DNA of 64,000 bases. It comes from Acrocarpospora catenulata (GTDB taxonomy: Bacteria > Actinomycetota > Actinomycetes > Streptosporangiales > Streptosporangiaceae). The notes below the pieces were generated by a model. That model saw nothing but the letters and a program-made list of their open reading frames with translations, did not search any database and had not been told where the DNA came from. The stretch is taken from contig NZ_JAHCST010000012.1 of assembly GCF_018476525.1 (NCBI RefSeq), positions 124,001 through 188,000 on the forward strand, written 5' to 3'. A program made the position numbers and the translations under genes. Every line of letters begins with the position of its first letter. Position 1 is the first letter of the stretch. Below are positions 34,758-43,591 of the stretch, piece after piece.

Positions 34758-35183
34758 ATGTCCGTGAACACGGTGACCCACCTGAACTTCCGCGGCGACG
34801 CCCACGCGGCGCTCACCTTCTACCAGTCCGTGTTCGGCGGCCACATGGCCACGGTCACCTACAAGGACGCCGGCAACGTCCAGGAGCCGTCCGAAGCCGA
34901 CCAGGTCATGTGGGGCCAGGTCGCCGCAAGCAGCGGCTTCCGCGTGATGGCCTACGACGTGCCCGCACGCCTGCCGTGGAACCAGGGCGAGAACGCCTTC
35001 TTCGTCTCCCTGCGCGGCGAAACGGCCGAGGAGATCACCGCGTACTGGGAGAAGCTCTCCGACGGCGCGACCATCCTGCAGCCGCTGGGCCCCGCGCAGT
35101 GGGCACCCCTGTACGGGATGCTGAAAGACCAGTTCGGCGTCACCTGGGTCATCGACGTCGTCAGCGAATACGCCCCGTCCTAA
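34758..35183 (+). CDS. VOC family protein, PhnB-like
   Basis: The 141-residue protein has the PhnB/3-dmu-9 methyltransferase-like opening VTHLNFRGDAHAALTFYQSVFGGHMA and the C-terminal FGVTWVID strand typical of this VOC branch. A product with this fold is common beside WYL regulators, as here. GGAACCC precedes the ATG. The next gene starts 6 bp after its stop, so they form one operon. Substrate unknown. Confidence 0.86.
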   Translation: MSVNTVTHLNFRGDAHAALTFYQSVFGGHMATVTYKDAGNVQEPSEADQVMWGQVAASSGFRVMAYDVPARLPWNQGENAFFVSLRGETAEEITAYWEKLSDGATILQPLGPAQWAPLYGMLKDQFGVTWVIDVVSEYAPS

Positions 35184-35189
35184 CCCCCG

Positions 35190-36290
35190 ATGACCGTTCT
35201 CGACACCAGGGCGCTCAACCGCGCCACCCTCGCCCGGCAACTGCTGCTCGAACACGCCGACATGCCGGTCCTGGACGCCGTCGCCCACCTGTGCGGCCTG
35301 CAGGCGCAGGAACCGCAGGAACCGTTCGTCGGGCTCTGGTCACGGCTGCACGCGTTCGACCCGGCGACGCTCTCGGATCTGCTGATTCGGCGGAGCGTGG
35401 TGCGTACCCATCTCATGCGCCGCACCGTCCACCTGCTCACCGCCGACGACACCCTGGCCTGGCGAGCCCGCCACGACACCATGCTCCGCCAACGCGTACT
35501 CGGGACCTACCGCCACGAACTCGCCGGGATAGACCTCGACGAGCTCGCGGCGGCAGGCCGGGCGCTCATGGCCGACGACCAGCCCCGCTCGATGACCGAA
35601 CTCGCACGGGCAATGGCCGAACGCTGGCCGGCCCCGCAACCGCGGGCACTGGGCGAAATGCTGGTCGCCGCCCTCCTCCCGATGGTGCAGCTCCCCCCAC
35701 GCGGGCTGTGGCGCACCAAAGCGGGAGTACGCAACCTCCTGCTCACCACCTGGCTGGGACGCCAGATCGACCCACCCGCCCCCAACGGCACCGATCCGGT
35801 CGGCGAAACCCTCCTGCGCCGCTACCTGGCCGCGTTCGGCCCCGCCGCCACGGCCGACCTGCGCGCCTGGAGCGGCCTCGCCGGACTCCCGGCCGCCGTG
35901 ACCGCGATACGCGAACAGCTCATCACCTTCCGCGACGAACGAGGCCGCGAACTACTGGACCTCCCCGACGCGCCCCGACCCGACCCCGACACACCCGCCC
36001 CCGTACGCTTCCTACCGGCCTTCGACAACGCCCTCCTCGGCTACCACGACCGGACCAGGATCATCGACGACGCCCACCGCGGCCTGTCAGTCGCCGGCGC
36101 CCGCGTCGCCCTGGTCGACGGCCGCGTCGCCGCGACCTGGACCGTCAAAGCCGACACCGTGATCGTCACCCCGCTGCGCGGCTTCTCCCGAACCGAACGC
36201 ACCGCCGTAGCCGAACAGGGGCAGGCGCTGGCCGCCTTCCTCTCCGACAACGACAGCCACCGCGTACAGATCGCCGCCTCTCCCCACTGA
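35190..36290 (+). CDS. Winged-helix DNA-binding protein, AlkZ-type DNA glycosylase family
   Basis: The 366-residue protein matches the HTH_42/AlkZ family: LNRATLARQLLLEHADMPVLDAVAHLCGLQAQEPQEPFVGLWSR holds the QxQ catalytic motif (QAQ), followed by VVRTHLMRRTVHLLTADD and, near the end, RFLPAFDNALLGYHDR. AlkZ and YcaQ unhook interstrand DNA cross-links; in producers of DNA-damaging metabolites they give self-resistance. No such biosynthetic genes are visible here, so a general repair role is likely. It is co-transcribed with the VOC gene in front. Confidence 0.85.
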   Translation: MTVLDTRALNRATLARQLLLEHADMPVLDAVAHLCGLQAQEPQEPFVGLWSRLHAFDPATLSDLLIRRSVVRTHLMRRTVHLLTADDTLAWRARHDTMLRQRVLGTYRHELAGIDLDELAAAGRALMADDQPRSMTELARAMAERWPAPQPRALGEMLVAALLPMVQLPPRGLWRTKAGVRNLLLTTWLGRQIDPPAPNGTDPVGETLLRRYLAAFGPAATADLRAWSGLAGLPAAVTAIREQLITFRDERGRELLDLPDAPRPDPDTPAPVRFLPAFDNALLGYHDRTRIIDDAHRGLSVAGARVALVDGRVAATWTVKADTVIVTPLRGFSRTERTAVAEQGQALAAFLSDNDSHRVQIAASPH

Positions 36291-36386
36291 GCGACGACCC
36301 ACCCGCGAACCGCTCGTCGTCTCGGCGGCCTTCAGCCGGGTTCCTCTCCGCGCTACACCCGAACTGGACGCCGTCCCCCTGACCGC

Positions 36387-37391
36387 CTACACGAGCGACA
36401 GCTGGCGGGCGGGGGAGCGGCGCCGCTTCCACCGCCGGGACGAGCGCCCGATCCCGTACGTCTCCGACAAGGTGGCCACCTGGTCGGTGATCCGGGCGCG
36501 ATACTCCGGCGGGGTCACCGGCGACTTCCCGTACAGGTCGGCATAGCGGGGGATTAGCCCCGGATGCTCCCGCTCCAGCCACGACAGATACAGCTCACGC
36601 GCCCCCGGCGGCAGGCGCAGCACGATCGGGGTCAGGCTCACCGCGCCCGCCTCGGCCGCCCGCCGCACCGTCGACCGCAGATGATCGGCCGAATCGGTGA
36701 TCAACGGCAGGATCGGCGCCATCAGCACCCCGCACGGCACGCCCTCGTCGTTCAGCGCCGCACACAACTCCAGCCGTCGCTGCAGACTCGCCGCCCCCGG
36801 CTCGATCCCGCGCCGGATCCGCTCGTCCACAAACCCCACCGACACCATCACCCCGACCTGCGTGACCTTCGCCGCCTCCCGCAGCAACGCGGCATCACGC
36901 AGCACCAGCGGACTCTTGGTCAGCACCGTGAACGGATTCCCCGCATCCGCCAACGCCCGGATGATCTGCGGCATCAACCGGTAGGTCTCCTCGGCCGGCT
37001 GATAACAGTCCCCGGTCAGGCCCAGCGCCACCGGCTCCCCGCCCCACCGCGCCGACCCCAGCTCCCGCCGCAACCGGTCGGCCAGATTGGTCTTCACCAC
37101 CACCCGCGTGTCGAAATCCCCGGCCGCGTCCAGCCCCAGATACCGGTGCCCCCGCCGCGCCGCGCAATACCGGCACCCGGCCGCACACCCCCGATACGGG
37201 CTGGCCGCCCACGCGAACGGCAACTCCGCCGCCTCGGCCACCTTCTCCAGCCCCACCCGGGCCGCCACCTCATAGCAGGTCAGCCCATCGAACTCGCGCA
37301 CCTGCGCCTGCCGTTCGATCCGGGGGCGCCGCGGACCACCGTCCAGAAGAGGGAGTACGTCCCAAGGCATAACGATCAGTAGAACACGCAT
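36387..37391 (-). CDS. Rv2578c-family radical SAM protein
   Basis: The 334-residue protein has the radical SAM cluster motif CAAGCRYC (C-x3-C-x2-C), preceded by ASPYRGC, and belongs to the SplB-like group that includes Rv2578c. FTVLTKSPLVLRDAALLREAAK and VGFVDERIRRGIEPGAASLQRRLELCAALNDEGVPCGVLMAPILP are family blocks. The substrate is unknown. The ATG at 37391 has GGAGGGGG upstream; an ATG seven codons on is an alternative without a ribosome site. Convergent with the AlkZ-type gene. Confidence 0.87.
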   Translation of the reverse strand: MRVLLIVMPWDVLPLLDGGPRRPRIERQAQVREFDGLTCYEVAARVGLEKVAEAAELPFAWAASPYRGCAAGCRYCAARRGHRYLGLDAAGDFDTRVVVKTNLADRLRRELGSARWGGEPVALGLTGDCYQPAEETYRLMPQIIRALADAGNPFTVLTKSPLVLRDAALLREAAKVTQVGVMVSVGFVDERIRRGIEPGAASLQRRLELCAALNDEGVPCGVLMAPILPLITDSADHLRSTVRRAAEAGAVSLTPIVLRLPPGARELYLSWLEREHPGLIPRYADLYGKSPVTPPEYRARITDQVATLSETYGIGRSSRRWKRRRSPARQLSLV

Positions 37392-37511
37392 TCGACCCCC
37401 TCCGCCACTCGTTCCACTGCACGACAGGTCACAAAACCGAAGCCGATCCAGTCAGCATTGAACCCGGCGACCTCGGGCAGACGACCCGACAGCTGTCTGG
37501 CGCACCTCTAC

Positions 37512-37549
37512 CTGTCAGTACGAACACGTACTTGTCAGTGAAGTGTCAG
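37512..37549. repeat. TGTCAGT direct repeats
   Basis: TGTCAGT occurs at 37512-37518, 37532-37538 and 37543-37549, spaced 20 and 11 bp, with a GTACG-AACA-CGTAC palindrome between the first two. The surrounding 37392-37690 holds no gene. The near-helical spacing suggests protein binding. Target gene unclear. Confidence 0.4.
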
Positions 37550-37690
37550 TCGAGGGCCACCTAGTTGGCAGTAGCCCTCCTTCACGGCCCTGACCAGGGG
37601 TGATTCCGGTCTGATGGCGGCCTCATTGCCGAGGTCCGGAGCGGCGTGAACGTTGTTCGCCGCGGCGCGGCCTGAGCCCAGTACGGAGCG

Positions 37691-37861
37691 TCACGAGGGC
37701 CTTCGCCGTCGGCTGCGGGCCAGAGCCGTGCGCAGTTCGGTGAGGGCGGCGATGACAGGGAGGAAGGCGCGCAGGAGTTCGGCCAGGGCGGCCGGAAGTC
37801 GGGTGGCGGTGTGGAGGATGAGGGTGAGGGCGCCGACGGCGGCCAGGATCGTGGAGGTCAT
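37691..37861 (-). CDS. 56-residue hydrophobic/basic small protein
   Basis: From the ATG at 37861, TSTILAAVGALTLILHTATRLPAALAELLRAFLPVIAALTEL is mostly one or two hydrophobic helices, ending with the basic tail ARSRRRRPS. GC3 bias is strong. It is divergent from the large HTH-NTPase gene with 167 bp between. No family recognised; it might be a membrane partner of that protein but nothing proves this. Confidence 0.45.
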   Translation of the reverse strand: MTSTILAAVGALTLILHTATRLPAALAELLRAFLPVIAALTELRTALARSRRRRPS

Positions 37862-38028
37862 GCCCTCAACCTTCGGCCGGTGATTGCGTTCGGTGCATCC
37901 GGTGTGACGATGTCGGGCGAATCGGCCGGTCATGGGGCATGTCTGCGGCTAAGATCCGGTCGGAAACCGAATGGAAGCGAACGCCGTCCAGACCTCCCCT
38001 AGGTGCGGGTGGATGCCGTGGAGGAGTG

Positions 38029-40935
38029 ATGGCCGACCCTCGGGCGATCAGGACTCGCGCCGATCTGAGCGCGGCGCTGGAGCGGATGTTCCGTAGTGAC
38101 GGCCGTTCCTATCTGGTGCTGGCCACCGTCGCCGGTGTCGGCAATTCGACCCTGCATGACATGGTCAACGGGCAGAGCTTTCCCCGGTGGGAGACGCTGC
38201 GCGCTGTTTTGGCCGCATGCGGCGTCCGCGACGGTCAGCTGGATGCGTGGAAGCAGGCGCACGCCCGGGCCCGCGCCGATCAGAGCGGCTCACGCGAGCT
38301 CGGTGATCGGCTCGGCCGGCCGCTGGAGGGGATGACCGACCCGTTCGAGCAGCAGCTGGAGATCCACCGAGCTGTCCAGGTCACCACCGGAACGGCGGCG
38401 GCGGATCTTGCACCGCTCCCGGCGTATGTGCCGCGCGCGCACGATCGGGAGCTGGAGGCGGTGGTGGCCCGGGCCGTCGCTGGGAGGAGCCAGGTCGTGG
38501 TGCTGGTGGGTGGGTCATCCACCGGCAAGACGCGGGCCTGCTGGGAGGCGCTGCATCTGCTGCGCGGCCAGCCGCGCGGGTGGCGGTTGTGGCATCCGAT
38601 CGACCCCAGCCGCCCCGAGGCAGTCCTGGCCGGTCTGCCCAGGATCGAGCCGCGCACGGTGCTGTGGCTGAACGAAGCTCAGTTCTACCTCGCCGACCCC
38701 GTCTTGGGCGAACGCGTCGCGGCCGGGCTTCGGGAACTGCTCCGCGATCCGTCCCGAGGGCCGGTGCTGGTGCTCGCCACGCTATGGTCGGCCGACTGGG
38801 ACACCCTGATCACCCGGACCGAGCCGGATCGCCACGCCCAGGCCCGCGAGCTGCTGGCCGGGCGGGACATCCCGGTACCGGACACCTTCACCGGTCCCGA
38901 CCTGATCGAGCTGCGCCGCCAGGCGGGCGGCGATCCCCGCCTCGCGGAAGCCGCAGAACACGCCACCGACGGTCAGATCACCCAGTACCTGGCCGGAGGG
39001 CCGATGCTCCTGGGGCGATACCGGCATGCCCCGCCTGCAGCCAAGGCGTTGGTCGAGGCGGCAATGGACGCCCGCCGGCTCGGCTGCGGGCCGTACCTGC
39101 CATTGGACTTGCTCGCCGGCGCCGCCCGGGGCTATCTGAGCCGAGCTCAGCGAGAGCAGGCGGGACACGACTGGCTGCGGCAGGCCCTGAGCTACGCGAC
39201 CACCCGGTGCAACGGCATCCCCGGCATCCTCATCCCCTACACACCCAGCGTCGCCCACAACTGGCAGGTCAGTCCCGTTGGCCAGCAGTTCCAGCCACCT
39301 GGCCCGTTCGGGCCGTTGTTCCGGCTGGCCGACTACCTCGACCAGTACGGCCGCCGTCGGCGTGCTGACCTCATCCCGCCCAACCATTTTTGGACCGCGG
39401 CCACCGCCCATGCCTTCCCTTTCGATTGGACCAGTCTTGGCTTCGCCGCCTGGCACCGCGGCTTATACCGGCATGCGATCCAGCTGCACAAGAACGCCGC
39501 CGCCTGCGGTGACCCCTATGCCGCCATCGGGCTCGTCCGGCATGGCGACAAACTGTCCTTCGGCGACAGGCGTCCCGCTCAATGGGCAGCCATGCACACC
39601 TCCCTCGAAGACCCCGGCGCCGTGGCCGAACTGCTGGAAGCGCTGCAAGAGGCGTCGGCACCCGGTCAGATCGTTGTGGTGCTGGCCCGTAATCCCGCCG
39701 CCCATGTTCGCCTGGACGATCCGTGGGACGTAGGCCTACTGCTGTCGGTGCTACGGAGGATGGGGGCAGGCGGACAGGTCCGGCTACTACTGGCCCGCGA
39801 TCCCGCCGCCCACGTCCGTCTCGGGCACCCGATGGGCATGACTCTCTTACTGGACGTGCTGCGAGACGTCGGAGCCGGCGGGCAGGTCCGGAAGTTGATG
39901 GCGCGTAAAGCCGCCGCCCGCGCCACTGTCGACCCGCGCCAGGTTCATGCCCTGCTGAACGAGCTGAAGGAGGCCGGGGTAGACGAGCAATTGACCGAGT
40001 TGATCGTCAAGATCACCGGCCTGGCATCCCTTGACGACCCCGCCAACATGGCCATGCTGCTGGAGGCCCTACGGGCCCAAGCCGCAGGCGACTACCTTGA
40101 AATGCCCGACCCCACCTTCGACAACCTGCAGCCGTCCGCCATCGCCGCATCGCTGAAAGAGCAGATATTCGCGGCGGAGGCCGACAAGCTGATAATAGGA
40201 GTGGACGAAACGGGCGTCGACGACTACCTGAGGGCCTTGCGACGCCAGGATCCGGCCACCCGCATTCCCTTTGATGACCCAGAAGGCTTAGCCGACCTGC
40301 TCGGGGCCCTCGACTACGTATACGAGTACGACTTGACGCAGGCACTGCTAGACCGTGACCCGGCGGCTCACATCCCCCTCACCGACCCCGAGGCGGTGGC
40401 CTGCCTGCTCAGAACCTTCAAGGATATGAGAGCCAATAAGCAGGCCAGGGAACTGGCCACGCGCGCCGCCCGCCACATCGCTCTCGATGATCCCGACGCA
40501 GTAGCACACCTCATAGCCGGGCTCGCGAGGATCAAAGCACACGAACAACTGAAGATGCTGCTGACCCGTGATCCGGCCACCCATGCCTGTCTCGATGACC
40601 CTCGCGCTGTGGCTCATCTGCTGGAATCCCTGCAGGATGTGGGGGTGAATGATCGGTTGCGGATGTCACTGGCCCGTGATCAGCTCCAGGTGTTACTGGC
40701 CCGTAATCCAGCTGCGCATGTCCGCCTGAATGAGGTTTCCGCCGTGGAACCCCTGCTGGCCGCGTTAACCGGAGTGGGGGCGGCCGATCAGGTCACAACT
40801 CTGGTCGACCGGCTTCCTGCGGCAGGGAAATTCGAGCAATTCATCGAGATCGGCGACAACTGGGAGCGGTTCGAGTTCGGCCGGGAACCCGATGGAAGCC
40901 CCGCCGCCCCCTGGAGATTGACCGACCTTCGATGA
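38029..40935 (+). CDS. Large HTH-NTPase protein with C-terminal 35-residue repeats
   Basis: The 968-residue protein starts with an XRE-like HTH (about 10-65, VAGVGNSTLHDMVNGQSFPRWETLRAVLAACGV), then a P-loop NTPase with Walker A VGGSSTGKT (about 163-171), a Walker B-like TVLWLNEAQ (about 212) and PVLVLATLWSADWD. A conserved helical middle (ADYLDQYGRRRRADLIPPNHFW, HRGLYRHAIQLHKNAA) follows, then at least eight repeats of 33-36 residues with consensus LLARDPAAHVRLDDPxAVxxLLxALxxxGAxxQV. The repeats look like alpha-solenoid units. The plan, DNA binding plus STAND-like switch plus sensor repeats, recalls signalling and anti-phage NTPases. The ATG follows GGAGGAG. Function not known. Confidence 0.75.
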   Translation: MADPRAIRTRADLSAALERMFRSDGRSYLVLATVAGVGNSTLHDMVNGQSFPRWETLRAVLAACGVRDGQLDAWKQAHARARADQSGSRELGDRLGRPLEGMTDPFEQQLEIHRAVQVTTGTAAADLAPLPAYVPRAHDRELEAVVARAVAGRSQVVVLVGGSSTGKTRACWEALHLLRGQPRGWRLWHPIDPSRPEAVLAGLPRIEPRTVLWLNEAQFYLADPVLGERVAAGLRELLRDPSRGPVLVLATLWSADWDTLITRTEPDRHAQARELLAGRDIPVPDTFTGPDLIELRRQAGGDPRLAEAAEHATDGQITQYLAGGPMLLGRYRHAPPAAKALVEAAMDARRLGCGPYLPLDLLAGAARGYLSRAQREQAGHDWLRQALSYATTRCNGIPGILIPYTPSVAHNWQVSPVGQQFQPPGPFGPLFRLADYLDQYGRRRRADLIPPNHFWTAATAHAFPFDWTSLGFAAWHRGLYRHAIQLHKNAAACGDPYAAIGLVRHGDKLSFGDRRPAQWAAMHTSLEDPGAVAELLEALQEASAPGQIVVVLARNPAAHVRLDDPWDVGLLLSVLRRMGAGGQVRLLLARDPAAHVRLGHPMGMTLLLDVLRDVGAGGQVRKLMARKAAARATVDPRQVHALLNELKEAGVDEQLTELIVKITGLASLDDPANMAMLLEALRAQAAGDYLEMPDPTFDNLQPSAIAASLKEQIFAAEADKLIIGVDETGVDDYLRALRRQDPATRIPFDDPEGLADLLGALDYVYEYDLTQALLDRDPAAHIPLTDPEAVACLLRTFKDMRANKQARELATRAARHIALDDPDAVAHLIAGLARIKAHEQLKMLLTRDPATHACLDDPRAVAHLLESLQDVGVNDRLRMSLARDQLQVLLARNPAAHVRLNEVSAVEPLLAALTGVGAADQVTTLVDRLPAAGKFEQFIEIGDNWERFEFGREPDGSPAAPWRLTDLR

Positions 40936-41081
40936 ACCGCGAGACAACCGTCTAAGGGCGCAACTGTCGCGGGCCGGTAGCGCGGTGAGCCGGTCGTCTA
41001 CTTCGAAAGCGCCAGGCCCTGATTCACCTGGGAGAGAAGCTGCGCGATTGTTCGCAGACGGCCGGATGATCAGCCGAGGGA

Positions 41082-41800
41082 TCAGTTCAGGTTTTCCCAC
41101 GACCAGGGCGCGGCAGCGTTTCCATCGGGCTCCCGCCCGAACGCGAACCGCTCCTGGTGGTCACCGATTCGGAGGAACTCATCGAATTTCCGCGCAGCGG
41201 GTAGTCGTCCGGCCAGCGCGGTGAGTTGGTCGTGCGCGCCGACCCCGTGCAGCGTCTTCACCAGGCTGGCCACCTCGGACGGGTGGTTCAGGGGGAAATG
41301 GGCGGCAGCCCAGCAAGCGGGGCCGTGGTCGCCCGGGGTGCAGGCTGAGCATGCGGCCGAGGAGGACATGGGTGACGCCGGGGTCGCCGTGTGCGGCGGC
41401 GTGTTTGTGGAGCTGGGCTGCGTCGCGGTACAAGCCGCGGTCCCAGGCGGCGTCCCCGAGTGCTGTCAGGTCGGCGGGGTGGGCGTGGGTGGCGGCGGAG
41501 GTCCAGAAGTCGATGGGCGGGATGTGGTCGGCGCGGTGGTGGCGGCCGTGCTGGTCGAGGTAGTCGGCCAGCCGGTATTGGGGTCCCGCCGCCCGGGTCT
41601 GGGGATCGGTGGCGGTGGTGGTCGCGGTGGCTGGTCGGGTGCGCTGGTTGCGGGGTGTGCCGGTTTTGACGGCGGTCAGGATGCCGGGGATGCCGTTGCA
41701 GGGGGTGGTCACATACTCCAGCGCCCGCTCCAGCCAGTCCTGCTCGGTCTGGTCCCATTGGGTGTCGGTCAGGTAGCCGGGGGCCGCTTGGGCCAGCACG
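41082..41800 (-). pseudogene. Decayed paralogue of the HTH-NTPase-repeat protein
   Basis: Read leftwards, two frames continue each other. The first has PCNGIPGIL, YRLADYLDQHGRHHRADHIPP, FWTSAATHAHP and RGLYRDAAQLHKHAAAHGDP, matching the middle of the intact protein. Near 41337 the match shifts frame to GDHGPACWAAAHFPLNHPSEVASLV, then GAHDQLTALAGRLPAARKF, IGDHQERFAFGREPDGNAAAPW, matching its last 50 residues. The HTH and NTPase are missing and most repeats are deleted. It lies tail-to-tail with the intact gene, 146 bp apart. Confidence 0.75.
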
Positions 41801-41991
41801 TCTGGGAGTCGCTGGAGCTGCTGACCTGGGCGGCCGCGCACACGCGGCGGATCCGCCTGCTCACCGGCGTCCTGAACACGATCTTCCACTCGCCTGTCGT
41901 GCCGGCCCGCAGGCTGGCCACACTCGACCGGCTGTCCGGGGGGCGGCTGGACGTCGGCATCGGGCAGGGCGGCGCCCGGCAGCCGCCGTAG
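41793..41991 (+). pseudogene. Fragment of a luciferase-like (LLM class) flavin oxidoreductase gene
   Basis: VWESLELLTWAAAHTRRIRLLTG, HSPVVPARRLATLDRLSGGRLDVGIGQG is a classic internal stretch of LLM-class flavin enzymes. It has no start, abuts the broken end of the decayed NTPase paralogue and runs into a stop after GARQPP, so it is a fragment of about 65 codons. It marks an old recombination or deletion junction near 41800. Confidence 0.65.
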
Positions 41992-42061
41992 GTAACGGGA
42001 GGGCAGGCCTCAAGTCGCCCGACCGGTTGCCGGTGACCGGTCGCATGATTAATAGACGGCC

Positions 42062-42134
42062 TTTGTCGGCAATAGGGGTATTTTGTCGGCCATTTCAAAT
42101 TGCATTCGAAAATGTCAATATTTCGATTTGTCGG
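42062..42134 (+). promoter_or_regulatory. AT-rich promoter region with three TTTGTCGG repeats
   Basis: TTTGTCGG occurs at 42062-42069, 42082-42089 and 42127-42134. An inverted repeat TCGAAA (42106-42111) / TTTCGA (42121-42126) lies between the last two. The 42047-42170 stretch is far more AT-rich than the surroundings and precedes the secreted DNRLRE protein gene. Probably a regulator-binding region. Confidence 0.45.
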
Positions 42135-42193
42135 ATTATTTGTTAACGTCCCTGTGTGATGTCAATGATCATCCCCGCGCCTCAAGGAACCCG

Positions 42194-43549
42194 ATGATGT
42201 CTGTGCCATTCCTCCTGCGGAGGAGGGCCCTGTCCCTGCTGACCGCCGTCGTGACGGCGGCTGGGCTGGCAACCGTCCCGTCCACCGCCTCGGCCGACGT
42301 GCCGACGCTCGTCGTCGTGCGGGATCTCCTGCTGAGGGACAACATCCACGTCACCTCCACCCACGACGAGGATTCCCCCGCGTCGTGGCTCGACGAGATT
42401 CTCCTGTCGGGCACCAAGGGCGGCCTGACGGCCCGGAGCTATCTGAAGTTCGACATGTCCTATCTGCCCGAAGGCGTCATCCGGGCGGCCACGCTGCGGC
42501 TCACCGGGCTCGGCGCGCCGGCCTGCGGGCCCGTGGCCGGGGAGGGGGTCCAGGTGCGCCGCGTCACCGAACCCTGGTCCGGCGACTTCCTGCACTGGGG
42601 CAACAAGCCCGATTCGACCGACGAGGACGCCCAGATCGCCACCAAGGGGGTCACCACGCAGTGCGCGGTCTACCCCGACCAGGTGGAGTGGCCGATCACG
42701 GACATCGTCAACGCCTGGGCCGGCGGCGCGGACAACTACGGTCTGGCGCTCCAGTCCCCGGACGAGAGCACCGACGACGGTCTGTGGGCCTTCTCCTCGT
42801 GGGTGAACCCGGCTGGCGCCATACCCGTTCTCACGGTCACCATGGACGTGCCCTCCGCTCCGTACACCAGAGCGTCGTCCATCGCGAGTCATGAGGACGG
42901 CGCCGGCACCTGGGTGGCCGGGCTGACGCCCCGCATCCAATCGCAGGTGGTCGACCCCGCCGGTGGCAGCCTGACCGCCGAGTTCGAGGTCGAGCACGAT
43001 CCCGCCGCCCCCGGTCAGGGCAGCGGGCAGATCTGGACCGCCACCTCCGCCCCGGCCTCCAGCTTCGGCAGGCCGTCAGTGCTCGTGCCCGCGGGGCTTC
43101 TGGAGGACGGCTGGCGTATCCGCTGGCGGGTCCGCGCCCACAACGTGACGGCGGGCACGGTCTCCGGCTGGTCGGCGTGGAACTTCGGCACCGTGGCCGG
43201 CAACGTCCCCCAGATCAGCGCCCGCCAGGTCGTCCCGTCGTGGGAGAGCGAGGACTCGACGGTGAGCATGAGCCTGACTCCCGAACTGCGGGCCACGGTG
43301 ACGCATCCGCTCCTCGACTCGACGCGGGTGGTGTTCCAGATGGCGTACGACCCGGACGCGCCATTGCAGGGAACCGGCCTGATCTGGGAAAAGACCGTCC
43401 TGGACGTTCCCTCGGGCGGCCAGGCGGTGGTGACCGTCCCCGATGGCCTCGTCGACGGCGGCTTGCAGGTCCGCTGGCGGGTGGGCGCGTATGGCGGGCC
43501 GTTCCAGTCGGGCTGGTCGGACTGGCAGAAGCTCACCCTCGACATGTAG
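42194..43549 (+). CDS. Secreted DNRLRE-domain protein
   Basis: The 451-residue protein has a signal peptide (RRRALSLLTAVVTAAGLATVPSTASA), then a DNRLRE/CBM96-like domain: LRDNIHVTS, ARSYLKFDMSYLPEGVIRAATLRL and VEWPITDIVNAWAGGADNYGLALQSP. Two fibronectin-like repeats follow, each with FxVxxDPxAPxQGxGxIW and GLxxDGxxxRWRVRA. This matches the N-terminal segment of secreted actinobacterial RHS proteins, but no RHS repeats follow, so it is a stand-alone or orphan module. The start at 42194 has AAGGA six bases upstream. Confidence 0.8.
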   Translation: MMSVPFLLRRRALSLLTAVVTAAGLATVPSTASADVPTLVVVRDLLLRDNIHVTSTHDEDSPASWLDEILLSGTKGGLTARSYLKFDMSYLPEGVIRAATLRLTGLGAPACGPVAGEGVQVRRVTEPWSGDFLHWGNKPDSTDEDAQIATKGVTTQCAVYPDQVEWPITDIVNAWAGGADNYGLALQSPDESTDDGLWAFSSWVNPAGAIPVLTVTMDVPSAPYTRASSIASHEDGAGTWVAGLTPRIQSQVVDPAGGSLTAEFEVEHDPAAPGQGSGQIWTATSAPASSFGRPSVLVPAGLLEDGWRIRWRVRAHNVTAGTVSGWSAWNFGTVAGNVPQISARQVVPSWESEDSTVSMSLTPELRATVTHPLLDSTRVVFQMAYDPDAPLQGTGLIWEKTVLDVPSGGQAVVTVPDGLVDGGLQVRWRVGAYGGPFQSGWSDWQKLTLDM

Positions 43550-43591
43550 CGGCACCGATGAGTGGCGTATAGATGACACGAAGCTCGCGAT

